A stretch of DNA of 64,000 nucleotides from Acidimicrobiales bacterium (GTDB taxonomy: Bacteria; Actinomycetota; Acidimicrobiia; Acidimicrobiales; Aldehydirespiratoraceae). The stretch spans positions 124,001 to 188,000 of the forward strand of contig JAVJSI010000014.1 in assembly GCA_040219515.1 (NCBI GenBank), in the 5' to 3' direction. Both the position numbers and the translations under genes were made by a program. Below, in pieces: positions 37,438-46,434 of the stretch. How positions within the stretch are numbered: the stretch's first letter is position 1; every line of letters starts with the position of its first letter. The notes below the pieces were generated by a model. It did not search any database. It saw only the letters and a list, made by a program, of their open reading frames with translations, and was not told where the DNA came from.

Positions 37438-37653
37438 TTACCAGCTGATCGTCACCTCGAGTTCCGACTCGGTACCGACCTCGATCTCGACTTCGAGGGC
37501 GACCTGGTCGGGGACGTCGACGGTGTATCGCCGACCCTCGCGGGAGAACGCAAGCTCGTTGTGGCGCGACAGTTGGTCGGCGAGGTCCCGAAGGACCGCG
37601 GCAGCCTCCTCTCGGGAGAGCGTCTGCTTCTCTTCGAATTCCAGCAGTTCCAT
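37438..37653 (-). CDS. Amphi-Trp domain-containing protein
   Basis: A 71-residue protein starting MELLEFEEKQTLSREEAA and ending in VEIEVGTESELEVTISW, the pattern of the small amphi-Trp domain family, whose role is unknown. Acidic and soluble. ATG 37653 is preceded by GAAGGGAA, a good ribosome-binding site. It follows the TlpA-like and DsbB genes on the same strand with a 25-bp gap and is probably in their operon. Confidence 0.8.
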   Translation of the reverse strand: MELLEFEEKQTLSREEAAAVLRDLADQLSRHNELAFSREGRRYTVDVPDQVALEVEIEVGTESELEVTISW

Positions 37654-37678
37654 GGTGGTTCCCTTCTTCGGTTCGATC

Positions 37679-38323
37679 TCAGGTCGCGGGCGTGGCCCCG
37701 GCGACTGCAGTTGCCAGGAAGGCGTCGAGTTGGTCGGCGGTGAGCCCACCCGACGTGCGGGCGGCCACGTTGCCGTCGGCGTCGACCGCCACCCAGAACG
37801 GGAAGCTCGAGAGGCCGAACGCCCGGGCGATCGCGCCGTCGGGGTCATCGAGCAGAACCGGTGTCGGCCAGTCCTCGTCGTCGAGCCATCGCGACGGGGG
37901 GTAGTTGTCGGCCGACGGTTCCACCGCAGTCGAGACGGCGAGGACCTCCACGCCCCCTGGAATCTCGGTGTCGGCGAGCCAGTCTCTCGCCACCGGCACC
38001 TCGGCCCGGCAGTGGGGGCACCAGTGCGCGAAGAAGGCGATCAGTCGAACCGTGCCGTCGGGGCCGATCGTCGTCGTACCGCCGTCCATGAGCGAGGCCG
38101 TGACCGAGGGGATCGGCGTGCCGATCGCCGTGTCGGTCTCGGCCAGGGGCGGGAGTGGAGTGCCGGCGACCTCGACCGGAGCGGTCTCCTCGGCAATTTC
38201 CGGGCTGGCAGCGTCGGGACTCCCGTTGTCGCCCGAGCCGGTGAACACGACCACCGCCGCAACGACAATGAGGACGAGTACCCAGGTCATGGGCGATCGC
38301 AGGGCACTTCGCAGGGAGTTCAT
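37679..38323 (-). CDS. Membrane-anchored thioredoxin-like protein (TlpA/ResA type)
   Basis: A 214-residue protein with one N-terminal membrane helix (about residues 13-29), an Ala/Pro/Glu-rich linker and a thioredoxin fold. The active site is CPHC in FFAHWCPHCRAEVP (about residue 103). The cis-Pro strand appears as SSFPFWVAVD. Reduces or oxidises thiols outside the membrane. ATG 38323 overlaps the TGA of the DsbB gene (ATGA), so it likely works with the DsbB-like protein as its redox partner. Confidence 0.85.
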   Translation of the reverse strand: MNSLRSALRSPMTWVLVLIVVAAVVVFTGSGDNGSPDAASPEIAEETAPVEVAGTPLPPLAETDTAIGTPIPSVTASLMDGGTTTIGPDGTVRLIAFFAHWCPHCRAEVPVARDWLADTEIPGGVEVLAVSTAVEPSADNYPPSRWLDDEDWPTPVLLDDPDGAIARAFGLSSFPFWVAVDADGNVAARTSGGLTADQLDAFLATAVAGATPAT

Positions 38324-38841
38324 CGAGAGGCCTTTCTGTCGACTCGGGTACCGAGCACGGTCAGGGTGATGATCACGGCGAAGGACACCGCAGCCATCTG
38401 AGGGATCGTCATCCACCCGAGCCCCTCGACGAGGCGACTCGAGCACGGGACACTCGCGTCGCACACCGAGGAGCGTTCGGGATAGGCCTGGATGTAGATG
38501 TGATAAAGCGAGACCGCCCCGCCGATCCCGGCGAGCGCGCCGAGGTAGGGCAGGACGGCGCGGTCACGGCGGACGGTCGCGAGCACCCCGATGACCGCGA
38601 TCGGGTACATGGCGATGCGTTGGAACCAACAGAGTTGACACGGTTGGAAGTTGGCGACCTCGGAGAAGTAGAGGCTCCCGCCGGTGGCCCCCGCGGCGAC
38701 GAGGGCGCTGAGGCGGACGGCATCGGCGGCGAGAGCGGCGCGGGCTGCGGGGCGGGTCAGTGCCGCGGCCAAGAGGACGGCGCCGACCAGCAGCACGAGC
38801 GCGAAGAAGTCGGCGGCGGTGTTGGGGTCGATGTCGGACAT
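38320..38841 (-). CDS. dsbB: Disulfide bond formation protein B (DsbB/BdbC-like)
   Basis: A 173-residue four-to-five-helix membrane protein with the DsbB CxxC pair in FQPCQLCWFQRI (about residues 67-70) and the second periplasmic pair CDASVPC (about 127-133). It reoxidises a thiol oxidase using quinone. Immediately followed by the TlpA-like thioredoxin gene with a 4-bp overlap. Together they form a compact disulfide system. Confidence 0.88.
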   Translation of the reverse strand: MSDIDPNTAADFFALVLLVGAVLLAAALTRPAARAALAADAVRLSALVAAGATGGSLYFSEVANFQPCQLCWFQRIAMYPIAVIGVLATVRRDRAVLPYLGALAGIGGAVSLYHIYIQAYPERSSVCDASVPCSSRLVEGLGWMTIPQMAAVSFAVIITLTVLGTRVDRKASR

Positions 38842-38918
38842 CTGTGCTGAGACTACGCGGGTGGTGCATCTCGAAAGAGGTCGAAGGTCCCGAATCGCGC
38901 CGGGTATCCGTCACACGC

Positions 38919-39623
38919 TCAGCGCGCCGATGCCTCGCGTTCCACGAGCCGGTGGATCGCCTCGGCTTCCTGCGGCCGGACGTTGGGATCGCGGAGGCGA
39001 TGGGCGGCGGCGGCAGGGAGCAGGGGCTCGAGTCGCGGCCGGTCGCAGCGAGCGAGAAAGCGACGGACGAAGTAGGCGCGGCCCGCGGACTGGACCGCTC
39101 GGGTGATGCGGCCGCCCTCGAGTTCGGAGCTCGCCACCAACACCCACGTGGTCGCCGCATCCATGCCGCGAGGACCGATCGCGGCGTTCGGCCAGTCGAT
39201 CACCACCGGGCCTCGCTCGGTGAGGATGACGTTGTCGGGGTGCAGATCCCCGTGGAGGATCGCGTCGCACGGGCCCGGCCGCTCGGGGAGCGGGAAGTCC
39301 GGCAGGGCAAGGCCCTCCAGCCGGAGGTGGAGGTCGGCCAGGTCGTCGACGAAACGGCGGATCCGCCAGGGTTGTGCCTCGAAGGCGCCGAGCATCGTCG
39401 GGCCGTCGAGCCGCTCCATCACGAGGTCCCCGTCGGCCGCGTCGTGGACCTCGGGCACCGGAAAGCCCAGCGCGTGGACGTGGCGCATCACCCGGGCTTC
39501 GAGCTCGGTCGACGCGCCGTTGCGGTTGCGGCGCAGGACCCGGCCACCGCCGATGTCGTAGACATCTGCGGCCCGCCCCTGACCGATCAAGCGACCGGGT
39601 GCTGCCCCGGCGGGCTCCGTCAT
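38919..39623 (-). CDS. Aminoglycoside phosphotransferase/choline kinase-like protein
   Basis: A 234-residue APH-family kinase. Gly-rich opening LIGQGRAADVYD, catalytic HGDLHPDNV (Asp126) and the metal-binding VIDWPN (Asp143). It is short for a full antibiotic kinase, and such actinobacterial proteins usually phosphorylate metabolites or remain uncharacterised. ATG 39623 overlaps the stop of the sulfotransferase gene (ATGA). Confidence 0.85.
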   Translation of the reverse strand: MTEPAGAAPGRLIGQGRAADVYDIGGGRVLRRNRNGASTELEARVMRHVHALGFPVPEVHDAADGDLVMERLDGPTMLGAFEAQPWRIRRFVDDLADLHLRLEGLALPDFPLPERPGPCDAILHGDLHPDNVILTERGPVVIDWPNAAIGPRGMDAATTWVLVASSELEGGRITRAVQSAGRAYFVRRFLARCDRPRLEPLLPAAAAHRLRDPNVRPQEAEAIHRLVEREASAR

Positions 39624-40744
39624 CGTTCGTCGCCGAGGAAGCGATGGCGATAGCCGGCGAAGACGGCGTCGATCTCGGCCGGGTCGACGCCGACGAGGGC
39701 GTAGTCGTGTCGACCCGCCTCGGCGGGAGGCGCGGTGTCGACCGTCGACGGGCCCAGGTCGAGCCTCACCAGGAGGTCGTCCATCACCGCCTGCGGTTCG
39801 GCGATGAGGGCGCGCTGATCGATGTGGATCAGCTGTGCGCCGGCGCCACCCTCGTCGGGGGCATCGCGGGCCAGCGAGTCGAGTGTCCGGCCGTAGAGGT
39901 CCATGTGGTAGCGGGCGATCTCGACCTCGTCGACCTCGTCGCTGAAGGCCCGGCGGAGGTTGGCGACGAGGCTCGTCACCGAACCGAGAATCTCCGCGGG
40001 GTCGCGATGGGTGATCACCACCCGCGCATCCGGGTAGGTGGCGAGCACCGTCGTGAGGTTGTTCAGGTGCACGGGGGACTTCAACACCCAGCGGGTGGTG
40101 CGGCGGCGCTGCAGCGTCTGGAGGACGAGGCGGTGCATGTCGTAGGCCGGTGCCATGTCGCAGGCGCCGAGCCATTCGACATAGCGGGGCACGCGATAGC
40201 GGCTGACGAACTCTTCGCTGCGGAAGGAGAACGACATGGCCGACAGGCACTCCTTGTGCATGCGCCCCGCGTAGCGATGAATCGACATCATCGATTCCCG
40301 CTGCCGTTGCGGCCACGTGAGCTCCTCATCGGCGGCGAGGATTCGGGGTTCGTCGTCGGCGGTGGTGGCCTCCGGCGGCGGTACCGGGAACAGCAGCTCC
40401 CATCCCTCGGGCGCGCGCAGCTGCGGATGCTGGGCGAGGAGTCCGTGCAGATACGTCGTGCCCGTGCGAGGGGCGCCGGCGACGATCACCGGCGCCGCGA
40501 TCGTCTCGTCGGCGACGCCCGGGTCCTGTGCGGTCCACTCCTGGAGTTGGGCGCGACCGCCGATCAGGCGGGCGAGCCAGCGGCCGGTGAACTCTTGTCC
40601 GGCGTCGGTCAGCGCCGCATCGGCGTCGAGCGAGTCGAGGAGAAGTTCGAGCGGCTCGGTCACCTCGGCCAACGAGGCATCGATCGCATCGGTGTCGAGC
40701 CCGGTCGTCGCGGCGGCGGTCGCGATCAGTGACGAGCGGTCCAT
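39620..40744 (-). CDS. Sulfotransferase family protein
   Basis: A 374-residue PAPS-type sulfotransferase. The 5'-phosphosulfate loop GAPRTGTTYLHGLL is at about residues 90-103, and the 3'-phosphate-binding VVITHRDPAEILGSV stands at about 245-260. It transfers sulfate to a hydroxylated lipid, sterol or similar acceptor. Operon with the APH gene downstream and the DUF1214-type gene upstream (1-bp gap). Confidence 0.88.
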   Translation of the reverse strand: MDRSSLIATAAATTGLDTDAIDASLAEVTEPLELLLDSLDADAALTDAGQEFTGRWLARLIGGRAQLQEWTAQDPGVADETIAAPVIVAGAPRTGTTYLHGLLAQHPQLRAPEGWELLFPVPPPEATTADDEPRILAADEELTWPQRQRESMMSIHRYAGRMHKECLSAMSFSFRSEEFVSRYRVPRYVEWLGACDMAPAYDMHRLVLQTLQRRRTTRWVLKSPVHLNNLTTVLATYPDARVVITHRDPAEILGSVTSLVANLRRAFSDEVDEVEIARYHMDLYGRTLDSLARDAPDEGGAGAQLIHIDQRALIAEPQAVMDDLLVRLDLGPSTVDTAPPAEAGRHDYALVGVDPAEIDAVFAGYRHRFLGDER

Positions 40745-40745
40745 G

Positions 40746-41954
40746 TCAGGTTCGGAATCGCCAGGCCAGATGGGCGCGGCGAGCCGCGATCTCCTCCTGC
40801 CGGGTTTCGGCGGACACGAGCGGCGTGGCTCCGCCCATCGCCTCGGGAAGGTCGGCGGTCCTGACGACCCGGGACTCGATGGCCGGCGCGGTGTCGTCGT
40901 GAGGCCAGAACCAGCGGAACGTGCAGAGTCCGGTGCGGCGCCCGCCGGTGTCGAGCCAGTTGGCCGCCCCCACGTCGACCGGCGAGATCACGGCCCGGAT
41001 CCGGCCGTCGGGTGACAGGGTGACCTGGCGATGGTTCCGGCTGCAGATCCGGCCGACGGGGTCGGTCAGCTCGAACGTGCCCATGCGGTAGAGCTGGAGC
41101 GCCCAGTAGTCGGCGGCCGGCACGTCGGCCTCGACGAAGATCGCCTCGTCCGGTCCGAGGTCCCAGAAGTTGAACGAGTAGCGGGCGGCCGAGAGACCCT
41201 TGGCGACGGCGAGGCCGCCGGCGAACTCGTTGGGCTCGCGTTCGTCGCGATTCTCGATCATGTAGCGGTTCCAGTAGTCGACCGAGTCCTCGACCTGTTG
41301 GTAGGCCCGATCGAGACGACCCCGCAGCTCCTCGGCCGTGACCGGCGGGGTGGGCCCGGGATCGTCGAGACACTCGATGACCATCGTGGCCGGTTCGTCG
41401 GCCACCCAGTCGTAGTAGTACTCACGAAACGACGCCATGATCGTCCCCTCGGGCAGCTCGATGTGGCGAGGGCCGGTGCCATAGCCGCCGAGGGTCAGCT
41501 CGAACTCGTCGCCGGGTCCGATGCCGAGCGACGACGCCGTCACCTGGCCGACCGTGCCCCACACCTCGTTGTGCATGAAGCCCTTGCGAATCGCGAGCAG
41601 CCACTGGTCGCAGGAATGCATGCGGCCGGTGATGCGATAGCGACGGTCGGGGCTGATCCGGGCGTGGCGGTAGACGTTGTCGGCGTTCGGTCCGCCCCAC
41701 TGATGGATGAGGTCGTTGTGACGATGAAAGGCCGGTCGCGCGGGGTCGGCGTGGAACACCTCCCACTCGGCGAAACCAGCCGTCTGCTCGATGAGGTGGT
41801 CGATCTGCTCGGCGGGCGCATCGGGAAACCCGTCGCCGACCATGCGGTACGCAAGCGCCGTCAGTCGTTCGGCGAAGTCACGGAACAGGTCGGCGACGGA
41901 CACTGGTTCCGCGGACACTGGTTCGCCGGACAGTTCGTCGGTGGATTCGGACAC
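40746..41954 (-). CDS. DUF1214-type protein
   Basis: A 402-residue soluble protein. The C-terminal part has FELTDPVGRICSRN, then TLSPDGRIRAVISPVDVGAANWLDTGG, typical of DUF1214 proteins. The N-terminal half (about residues 10-200) is family-specific with AFHRHNDLIHQWGGPNADNVYR. Function unknown; such genes often sit beside sulfotransferases and APH proteins in actinobacteria. GTG 41954 is preceded by TACGAT at 6 nt spacing. Heads the DUF1214-sulfotransferase-APH operon. Confidence 0.75.
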   Translation of the reverse strand: MSESTDELSGEPVSAEPVSVADLFRDFAERLTALAYRMVGDGFPDAPAEQIDHLIEQTAGFAEWEVFHADPARPAFHRHNDLIHQWGGPNADNVYRHARISPDRRYRITGRMHSCDQWLLAIRKGFMHNEVWGTVGQVTASSLGIGPGDEFELTLGGYGTGPRHIELPEGTIMASFREYYYDWVADEPATMVIECLDDPGPTPPVTAEELRGRLDRAYQQVEDSVDYWNRYMIENRDEREPNEFAGGLAVAKGLSAARYSFNFWDLGPDEAIFVEADVPAADYWALQLYRMGTFELTDPVGRICSRNHRQVTLSPDGRIRAVISPVDVGAANWLDTGGRRTGLCTFRWFWPHDDTAPAIESRVVRTADLPEAMGGATPLVSAETRQEEIAARRAHLAWRFRT

Positions 41955-41960
41955 GAGCGG

Positions 41961-41966
41961 ATCGTA
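41961..41966 (-). promoter_or_regulatory. Putative -10 box TACGAT (leaderless, minus strand)
   Basis: On the minus strand TACGAT, 6 nt, then GTG 41954. It is the mirror of the TACCGT box 18 bp away, making a very compact divergent promoter in a 41-bp gap. Confidence 0.45.
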
Positions 41967-41983
41967 GACCAGGGGCGGCGGGC

Positions 41984-41989
41984 TACCGT
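41984..41989 (+). promoter_or_regulatory. Putative -10 box TACCGT (leaderless, plus strand)
   Basis: TACCGT, 6 nt, then ATG 41996. No SD. Paired with the minus-strand box TACGAT. Confidence 0.45.
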
Positions 41990-41995
41990 TCGGCG

Positions 41996-43027
41996 ATGAC
42001 CGACCTCGAAGAATTCCCGAGGGTGGTGTTGGGTCACTGGCCAACGCCGTTCGAACCGTGCCACCGACTGCACGAGCAGGTCGGCGGGCCCTTGATCTGG
42101 CTCAAGCGAGACGACTGTTCGGGCCTCGCTCTCGGCGGGAACAAGACCCGCAAGCTCGAGTTCCTGCTCGGCGAGGCCACGGCGAACGGCGCCGACGGCG
42201 TGGTCACGTTCGGCGCGATCCAGTCGAACCATGCTCGCCAGACGGCCGCGGCCTGCGCTCGGGTGGGCCTGCCCTGTGATCTGATCCTGGTCGACATGGT
42301 CGCCCGGCCGACCGAGAACTATCGGGCGTCGGGCAATCGTGTGCTCGACGACCTGCTCGGGGCGACCGTGCACGTCGTGCCCGACGACGAGACGGCGCTG
42401 GCGACCGCCGCCACGCTCGCCGAGGAGCAGCCGGACCGGTACTTCATCGATCCCGGTGGCTCCAGCCCCGTCGGCGCCCTCGGCTATGTCGCCGCCGCCG
42501 AAGAGCTCGCAACCCAACTCGCCGACGTCGCCGACGCGACCCCCGTTGCAACGGGGGTCAGACCCCCGTTGCGGTTTTCGTCGCCGGCGGGACCGGGATC
42601 GGTGGTGGTTGCGTCGTCGACCGGGGGCACGGCGGCGGGTCTGATCGTGGGCTTGGCTCGGGTCGGCATCGACACTCCCGTGAACGCGATCGCCGTGCAT
42701 TCCGACGCGACGCACACGGCCACCGTGATCGACCAGCTCGTCACCACGACCGCGGCGCTCGTGGGCATCGAGCCGCCCTCGCCCGAACGATGGTCGGTCG
42801 ACGGGTCCGCGCTGGGCGACGGCTACGGCATCGAGACCGAGGCGTCGCACGAGGCGCTGCTCACGTTGGCGCGAGCGGAGGGTGTCGTTCTCGATCCCGT
42901 CTACACCGCGAAGGCATTTGCCGCGCTCCTCGGGTCCCTTCCCACCATGGACCCCGATGGCGACGTCGTGTTCCTCCACACCGGTGGCCAGGCGGGCGTG
43001 TTCGCCTACGCCGACGCGTTTTCCTGA
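41996..43027 (+). CDS. PLP-dependent D-cysteine desulfhydrase / ACC-deaminase family
   Basis: A 343-residue fold-type II PLP enzyme. The PLP lysine is Lys50 in LALGGNKTRKLEFLLGE and the phosphate-binding loop is near TFGAIQSNHARQTAA. Family length is about 325-340; the excess is an inserted stretch around residues 181-195 encoded by a GC-rich palindromic element. D-cysteine desulfhydrase releases sulfide and pyruvate; ACC deaminase cannot be excluded. The stop overlaps the convergent sterol-desaturase gene. Confidence 0.82.
   Translation: MTDLEEFPRVVLGHWPTPFEPCHRLHEQVGGPLIWLKRDDCSGLALGGNKTRKLEFLLGEATANGADGVVTFGAIQSNHARQTAAACARVGLPCDLILVDMVARPTENYRASGNRVLDDLLGATVHVVPDDETALATAATLAEEQPDRYFIDPGGSSPVGALGYVAAAEELATQLADVADATPVATGVRPPLRFSSPAGPGSVVVASSTGGTAAGLIVGLARVGIDTPVNAIAVHSDATHTATVIDQLVTTTAALVGIEPPSPERWSVDGSALGDGYGIETEASHEALLTLARAEGVVLDPVYTAKAFAALLGSLPTMDPDGDVVFLHTGGQAGVFAYADAFS
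42539..42572. repeat. Palindromic element inside the D-cysteine desulfhydrase gene
   Basis: ACCCCCGTTGCAACGGGGGT (42539-42558) is a perfect 20-bp palindrome. After CAG it continues with another copy of the arm, ACCCCCGTTGC (42562-42572), so several alternative hairpins are possible. It keeps the reading frame and adds residues in a surface-type loop between conserved PLP-enzyme elements. It looks like an inserted REP-like unit. Confidence 0.7.
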
Positions 43028-43956
43028 TCTGGCCTCCAGCCGTCTCCTGGATCTGGCCTCCAGCCGGGGTGCTTGAACACGTGACCCAGCTTGTTGCGCC
43101 AGCCCTTGGCGTGGCGGACGTCGCGGGCGATGTCGGCCATCTCGTGGTAGCCGATCGTGAGCGGGTTGAACGACTTGATGTTCTTCGTGAGCCCGTACTT
43201 CACCCGGCGCACCTCGGGCTCGAACGTGCCGAAGAGGCGGTCCCAGACGATGAGGATGCCCGCGTAGTTCTTGTCGAGATACTGCGGGTTGGCGCCGTGG
43301 TGGACGCGATGGTGTGACGGGGTGTTGAGGATCTTCTCGCTCGTGGGATCGAGTCGGTCGATCGCCTCGGTGTGGATCCAGTACTGGTAGAGCAGGTTCA
43401 ACTGGCCGGCTCGGGCGGTCTGCGGCAGCGTGATGCCGAGCAGCGGCATCGGGAAGTAGACCCACGAGGTGAGGTAGCCCGACCACGGCTGACGCAGGGC
43501 GGTCGACAGGTTGTAGTGCTCGCTCGAGTGATGGGTGACGTGGTTCGCCCACAGGATGCGCTTCTCATGCTGCCAGCGGTGGCTCCAGTAGTAGAGGAAG
43601 TCCCACGTGATCATCGAGATGAGGAACGACCCCTTGCGGCGGCCCAGGTCGGCCACCCGATGGCGGAAGAGGAACCGGTTGACCTTGGAGAGCGCGCCGT
43701 AGTACGCCAGATTCACGACCACGTTGCCCACGAGCATGGTGAGGCTTGCCGCGGTGTCGCGCTTCTCGTAGCCGACGGGGATCAGCTCGTCGCCGGGCAG
43801 GGACGGGTCGGACAGCTCGGCCTTGGTCCACCCGTCGAGGTCGCCCGCCTCACGCGTCGGTCGGTTCTTCAGGGCGCGGGCCTCGGCGAGCATCGTCAGC
43901 ACGAAGATCGGGCCCGACGCGAGGTCGACCTTGTCGAGGGGGAGTGTCCGCTTCAC
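43006..43956 (-). CDS. Sterol desaturase / fatty acid hydroxylase superfamily protein
   Basis: A 316-residue membrane di-iron hydroxylase. The histidine boxes are HRWQH (about 136), HVTHHSSEH (about 149) and a final HRVHH (about 228), with two or three hydrophobic segments between. It hydroxylates or desaturates sterols, hopanoids, fatty acids or carotenoid-like lipids in the membrane. The C-terminus carries a repeated GWRPD unit from a 24-bp tandem repeat (43026-43066) that overlaps the stop of the convergent gene. GTG 43956 is the start. Confidence 0.85.
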   Translation of the reverse strand: MKRTLPLDKVDLASGPIFVLTMLAEARALKNRPTREAGDLDGWTKAELSDPSLPGDELIPVGYEKRDTAASLTMLVGNVVVNLAYYGALSKVNRFLFRHRVADLGRRKGSFLISMITWDFLYYWSHRWQHEKRILWANHVTHHSSEHYNLSTALRQPWSGYLTSWVYFPMPLLGITLPQTARAGQLNLLYQYWIHTEAIDRLDPTSEKILNTPSHHRVHHGANPQYLDKNYAGILIVWDRLFGTFEPEVRRVKYGLTKNIKSFNPLTIGYHEMADIARDVRHAKGWRNKLGHVFKHPGWRPDPGDGWRPDQENASA

Positions 43957-44021
43957 CCGTACAGCTTGCCGCGGTCGGTGTCTTCTGTCGACGCGGGGTG
44001 TTCGTCGTACGCTGACGGTCG

Positions 44022-45491
44022 ATGGGACTCCTCCGACGGCACCGCCGTCCGCAGCCGAAGATCGATCCGCTCGTCGCCGATCTCTGTGGTGTGTTGAGCG
44101 ACGATCGTGTACGGGTCGACGGTGCCGAACGGGCGCTCATGGCGAGGGACGCGTCGGTCTTTCGAGGCGGTGTCGCGGGACCGACCTGTTTCCCGACCTC
44201 GACCGCCGAGGTGCAGGCGATCATGCGGGTGGCCGAACTCCACGGAGCCGCTGTGGTGCCGCGTGGTGCAGGTACCGGACTGGCCGGTGGCGCCATCCCA
44301 CTCGGGGCGCCGATCGTGGTTTCGACCGGCCGCATGAACCGCATCCTCGACGTCGATCTGGTCAATCGGGTCGCCTGGGTCGAGCCCGGCGTGATCAATC
44401 TCGACCTGTCGCGCCACCTGCAGCCGATGGGCTTCCACTTCGCTCCCGACCCGTCGAGCCAGGCGGTGTGCACCCTCGGTGGCAACGTCGCCAACAACTC
44501 CGGGGGCCCGCACTGCCTCGCCTACGGGGTGACCGACGCCCACATCGCGGCGATCGAGGTCGTCCTCATCGACGGGAGTGTCATCATGCTCGGCGGGCTC
44601 GAGGCCGAGCCGGTCGGCTACGACCTGCGCGGGGCGTTCGTGGGCGGCGAGGGAACGCTCGGCATCGCCACCCGTATCGCGGTGCGGCTCACGCCGAACC
44701 CGCCCGCCGTGCGCACGCTGCTGCTGTCGTTCGACACGGTGCGAGCCGCGGCCGAGACGGTGAGCGCGGTGATCGCGGCCGGCATCGTGCCCGCCGCCCT
44801 CGAGGTGATGGACCAGCGCATCACGGTCGCGGTCGAGAACTTCGTGGGCGCCGGCTATCCCACCGACGCGGCGGCGGTGTTGCTGGCCGAGGTCGAGGGG
44901 TCGCCGGCCGGTGCCGACATCGACGCCGAGCGACTCGAGACCATCGGTCGGGCCAACGGGGCCACCAGAGTTCGCCGGGCCGAGTCCGAGGAGGAAAGCG
45001 CCCTGCTGTGGAAGGGGCGCAAGACCGCCTTCGGGGCCATCGCCCAGCTGGCGCCCGACTACTACCTCCACGACACCGTCGTGCCCCGGGCCGCGCTGGC
45101 CGACGTGCTCGAACAGGTCTACGAGATCGCGGAGCGCCACGACGTGGTGGTGATGAACGTGTTCCACGCAGGCGACGGCAACCTCCATCCGTTGTTGCTG
45201 TTCGATGCCCGCATTCCGGGCACGCTCGACCGGGTACACGCGGCCGGTGCCGAGATCCTGCGTGCGTCGCTCGCCGCCGGCGGTGTGTTGAGCGGCGAGC
45301 ACGGGATCGGGGTCGAGAAGCAGCGCTTCATGGGCGAGCTGTTCACCGACGCCGACCTCGACCACCAGAACCGGCTGCGGCGGGCCTTCGACCCGGTCTG
45401 CCGCGCCAATCCGGGCAAGGTGTTGCCCACCGGTCACTCGTGCGCCGACATCCAGGCCCTGCGGGCCGTGCCCACCGGCGTCTGGGGTTGA
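44022..45491 (+). CDS. glcD: Glycolate oxidase subunit GlcD
   Basis: A 489-residue FAD-linked oxidase. FAD-binding VVPRGAGTGLAGGAIPLG (about residues 80-97), GGNVANNSGGPHCLAYG, and the C-terminal HAGDGNLHPL and SGEHGIGVEKQ motifs identify GlcD. It oxidises glycolate (or D-lactate) to glyoxylate in complex with GlcE and GlcF, whose genes follow directly. TACGCT lies 8 nt before ATG 44022. Confidence 0.93.
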   Translation: MGLLRRHRRPQPKIDPLVADLCGVLSDDRVRVDGAERALMARDASVFRGGVAGPTCFPTSTAEVQAIMRVAELHGAAVVPRGAGTGLAGGAIPLGAPIVVSTGRMNRILDVDLVNRVAWVEPGVINLDLSRHLQPMGFHFAPDPSSQAVCTLGGNVANNSGGPHCLAYGVTDAHIAAIEVVLIDGSVIMLGGLEAEPVGYDLRGAFVGGEGTLGIATRIAVRLTPNPPAVRTLLLSFDTVRAAAETVSAVIAAGIVPAALEVMDQRITVAVENFVGAGYPTDAAAVLLAEVEGSPAGADIDAERLETIGRANGATRVRRAESEEESALLWKGRKTAFGAIAQLAPDYYLHDTVVPRAALADVLEQVYEIAERHDVVVMNVFHAGDGNLHPLLLFDARIPGTLDRVHAAGAEILRASLAAGGVLSGEHGIGVEKQRFMGELFTDADLDHQNRLRRAFDPVCRANPGKVLPTGHSCADIQALRAVPTGVWG

Positions 45492-45495
45492 CGTG

Positions 45496-46434
45496 ATGGA
45501 CGCTGTCGAGGAGAGCACCCTCACGATTGTCGACCCGGTGTTGCTCGCGTTCGCCGACGAGGTCGGCGCCAGCGGACCGGTCGCCGTGGCCGGAGGACGA
45601 ACCCGTTGGGACGTCGGCGGTTCACTCGATCCGGAGGCGCGAGTGCTCTCGGCCCCGTCGGGCGTCGTCGCCCACCAACCCTCGGAGATGACGGTCCAGG
45701 TGCGAGCGGGCACGACCGTCGCGGAACTCGACGCCGAGCTCGCGGCCCACGGACAACGCACGGCATTGCCCGACCGGGGCGGCACCGTCGGCGGCGCGGT
45801 CGCGGTGGGCGAGAACCCGGTCGACGTCCTTGCCCGCGGTCGCCTCCGAGATGCGGTGCTCCAGGTGCGCTATGTCAGCGCCGAGGGGGAGCTCGTCACC
45901 GGGGGCGGGCCGGTCGTGAAGAACGTGACCGGCTACAACCTGCCCAAGCTGATGACCGGCTCGCTCGGCACCCTCGGCGTGTTGGCCGAGTTCGTGTTGC
46001 GTACGAACCCGGTGCCGCCGGCGTCGCGCTGGTTGTCGGCCGAGGGCGTCGACCCGACGCTGGTCTTCGGTGCGGTGCATCGGCCTGCCGCCGTGCTGTG
46101 GGACGGCCTGACCACCTGGGTGCAGCTCGAGGGGCACGGTGTCGACATCGATGCCGACGCGGTGGCCCTGGGTCGTCTCTCCTCGTTCACCGAGGTCGCG
46201 GGTCCGCCGGCCATGCCCGACCATCGTTGGTCCCTCACCCCGGCGGAGGCGCTCGACCTTCCCGCGCACGTCGACGGTGACGTCGTCGTCGCCCTGGGAG
46301 TGGGGCTCGCCTGGGCGTCGCAACCGCAACCCCCCCGGCCGGTCACGCCCGAGGTGGCGGCGGTGTCTGCTCGGATGAAGGAGAACTTCGACCCGACCGG
46401 TCGACTCAATCCCGGACGAAGCGTGTTCGCCTGA
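45496..46434 (+). CDS. glcE: Glycolate oxidase FAD-binding subunit GlcE
   Basis: A 312-residue smaller FAD-binding subunit, with the PCMH fold signature VGGAVAVGENPVD and PVVKNVTGYNLPKLMTGSLG (about residues 135-155) that marks GlcE. A GTG one codon upstream (45493) is an equally possible start. It lies 4 bp after glcD and shares a base with the ATG of glcF (TGATG). Confidence 0.92.
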   Translation: MDAVEESTLTIVDPVLLAFADEVGASGPVAVAGGRTRWDVGGSLDPEARVLSAPSGVVAHQPSEMTVQVRAGTTVAELDAELAAHGQRTALPDRGGTVGGAVAVGENPVDVLARGRLRDAVLQVRYVSAEGELVTGGGPVVKNVTGYNLPKLMTGSLGTLGVLAEFVLRTNPVPPASRWLSAEGVDPTLVFGAVHRPAAVLWDGLTTWVQLEGHGVDIDADAVALGRLSSFTEVAGPPAMPDHRWSLTPAEALDLPAHVDGDVVVALGVGLAWASQPQPPRPVTPEVAAVSARMKENFDPTGRLNPGRSVFA

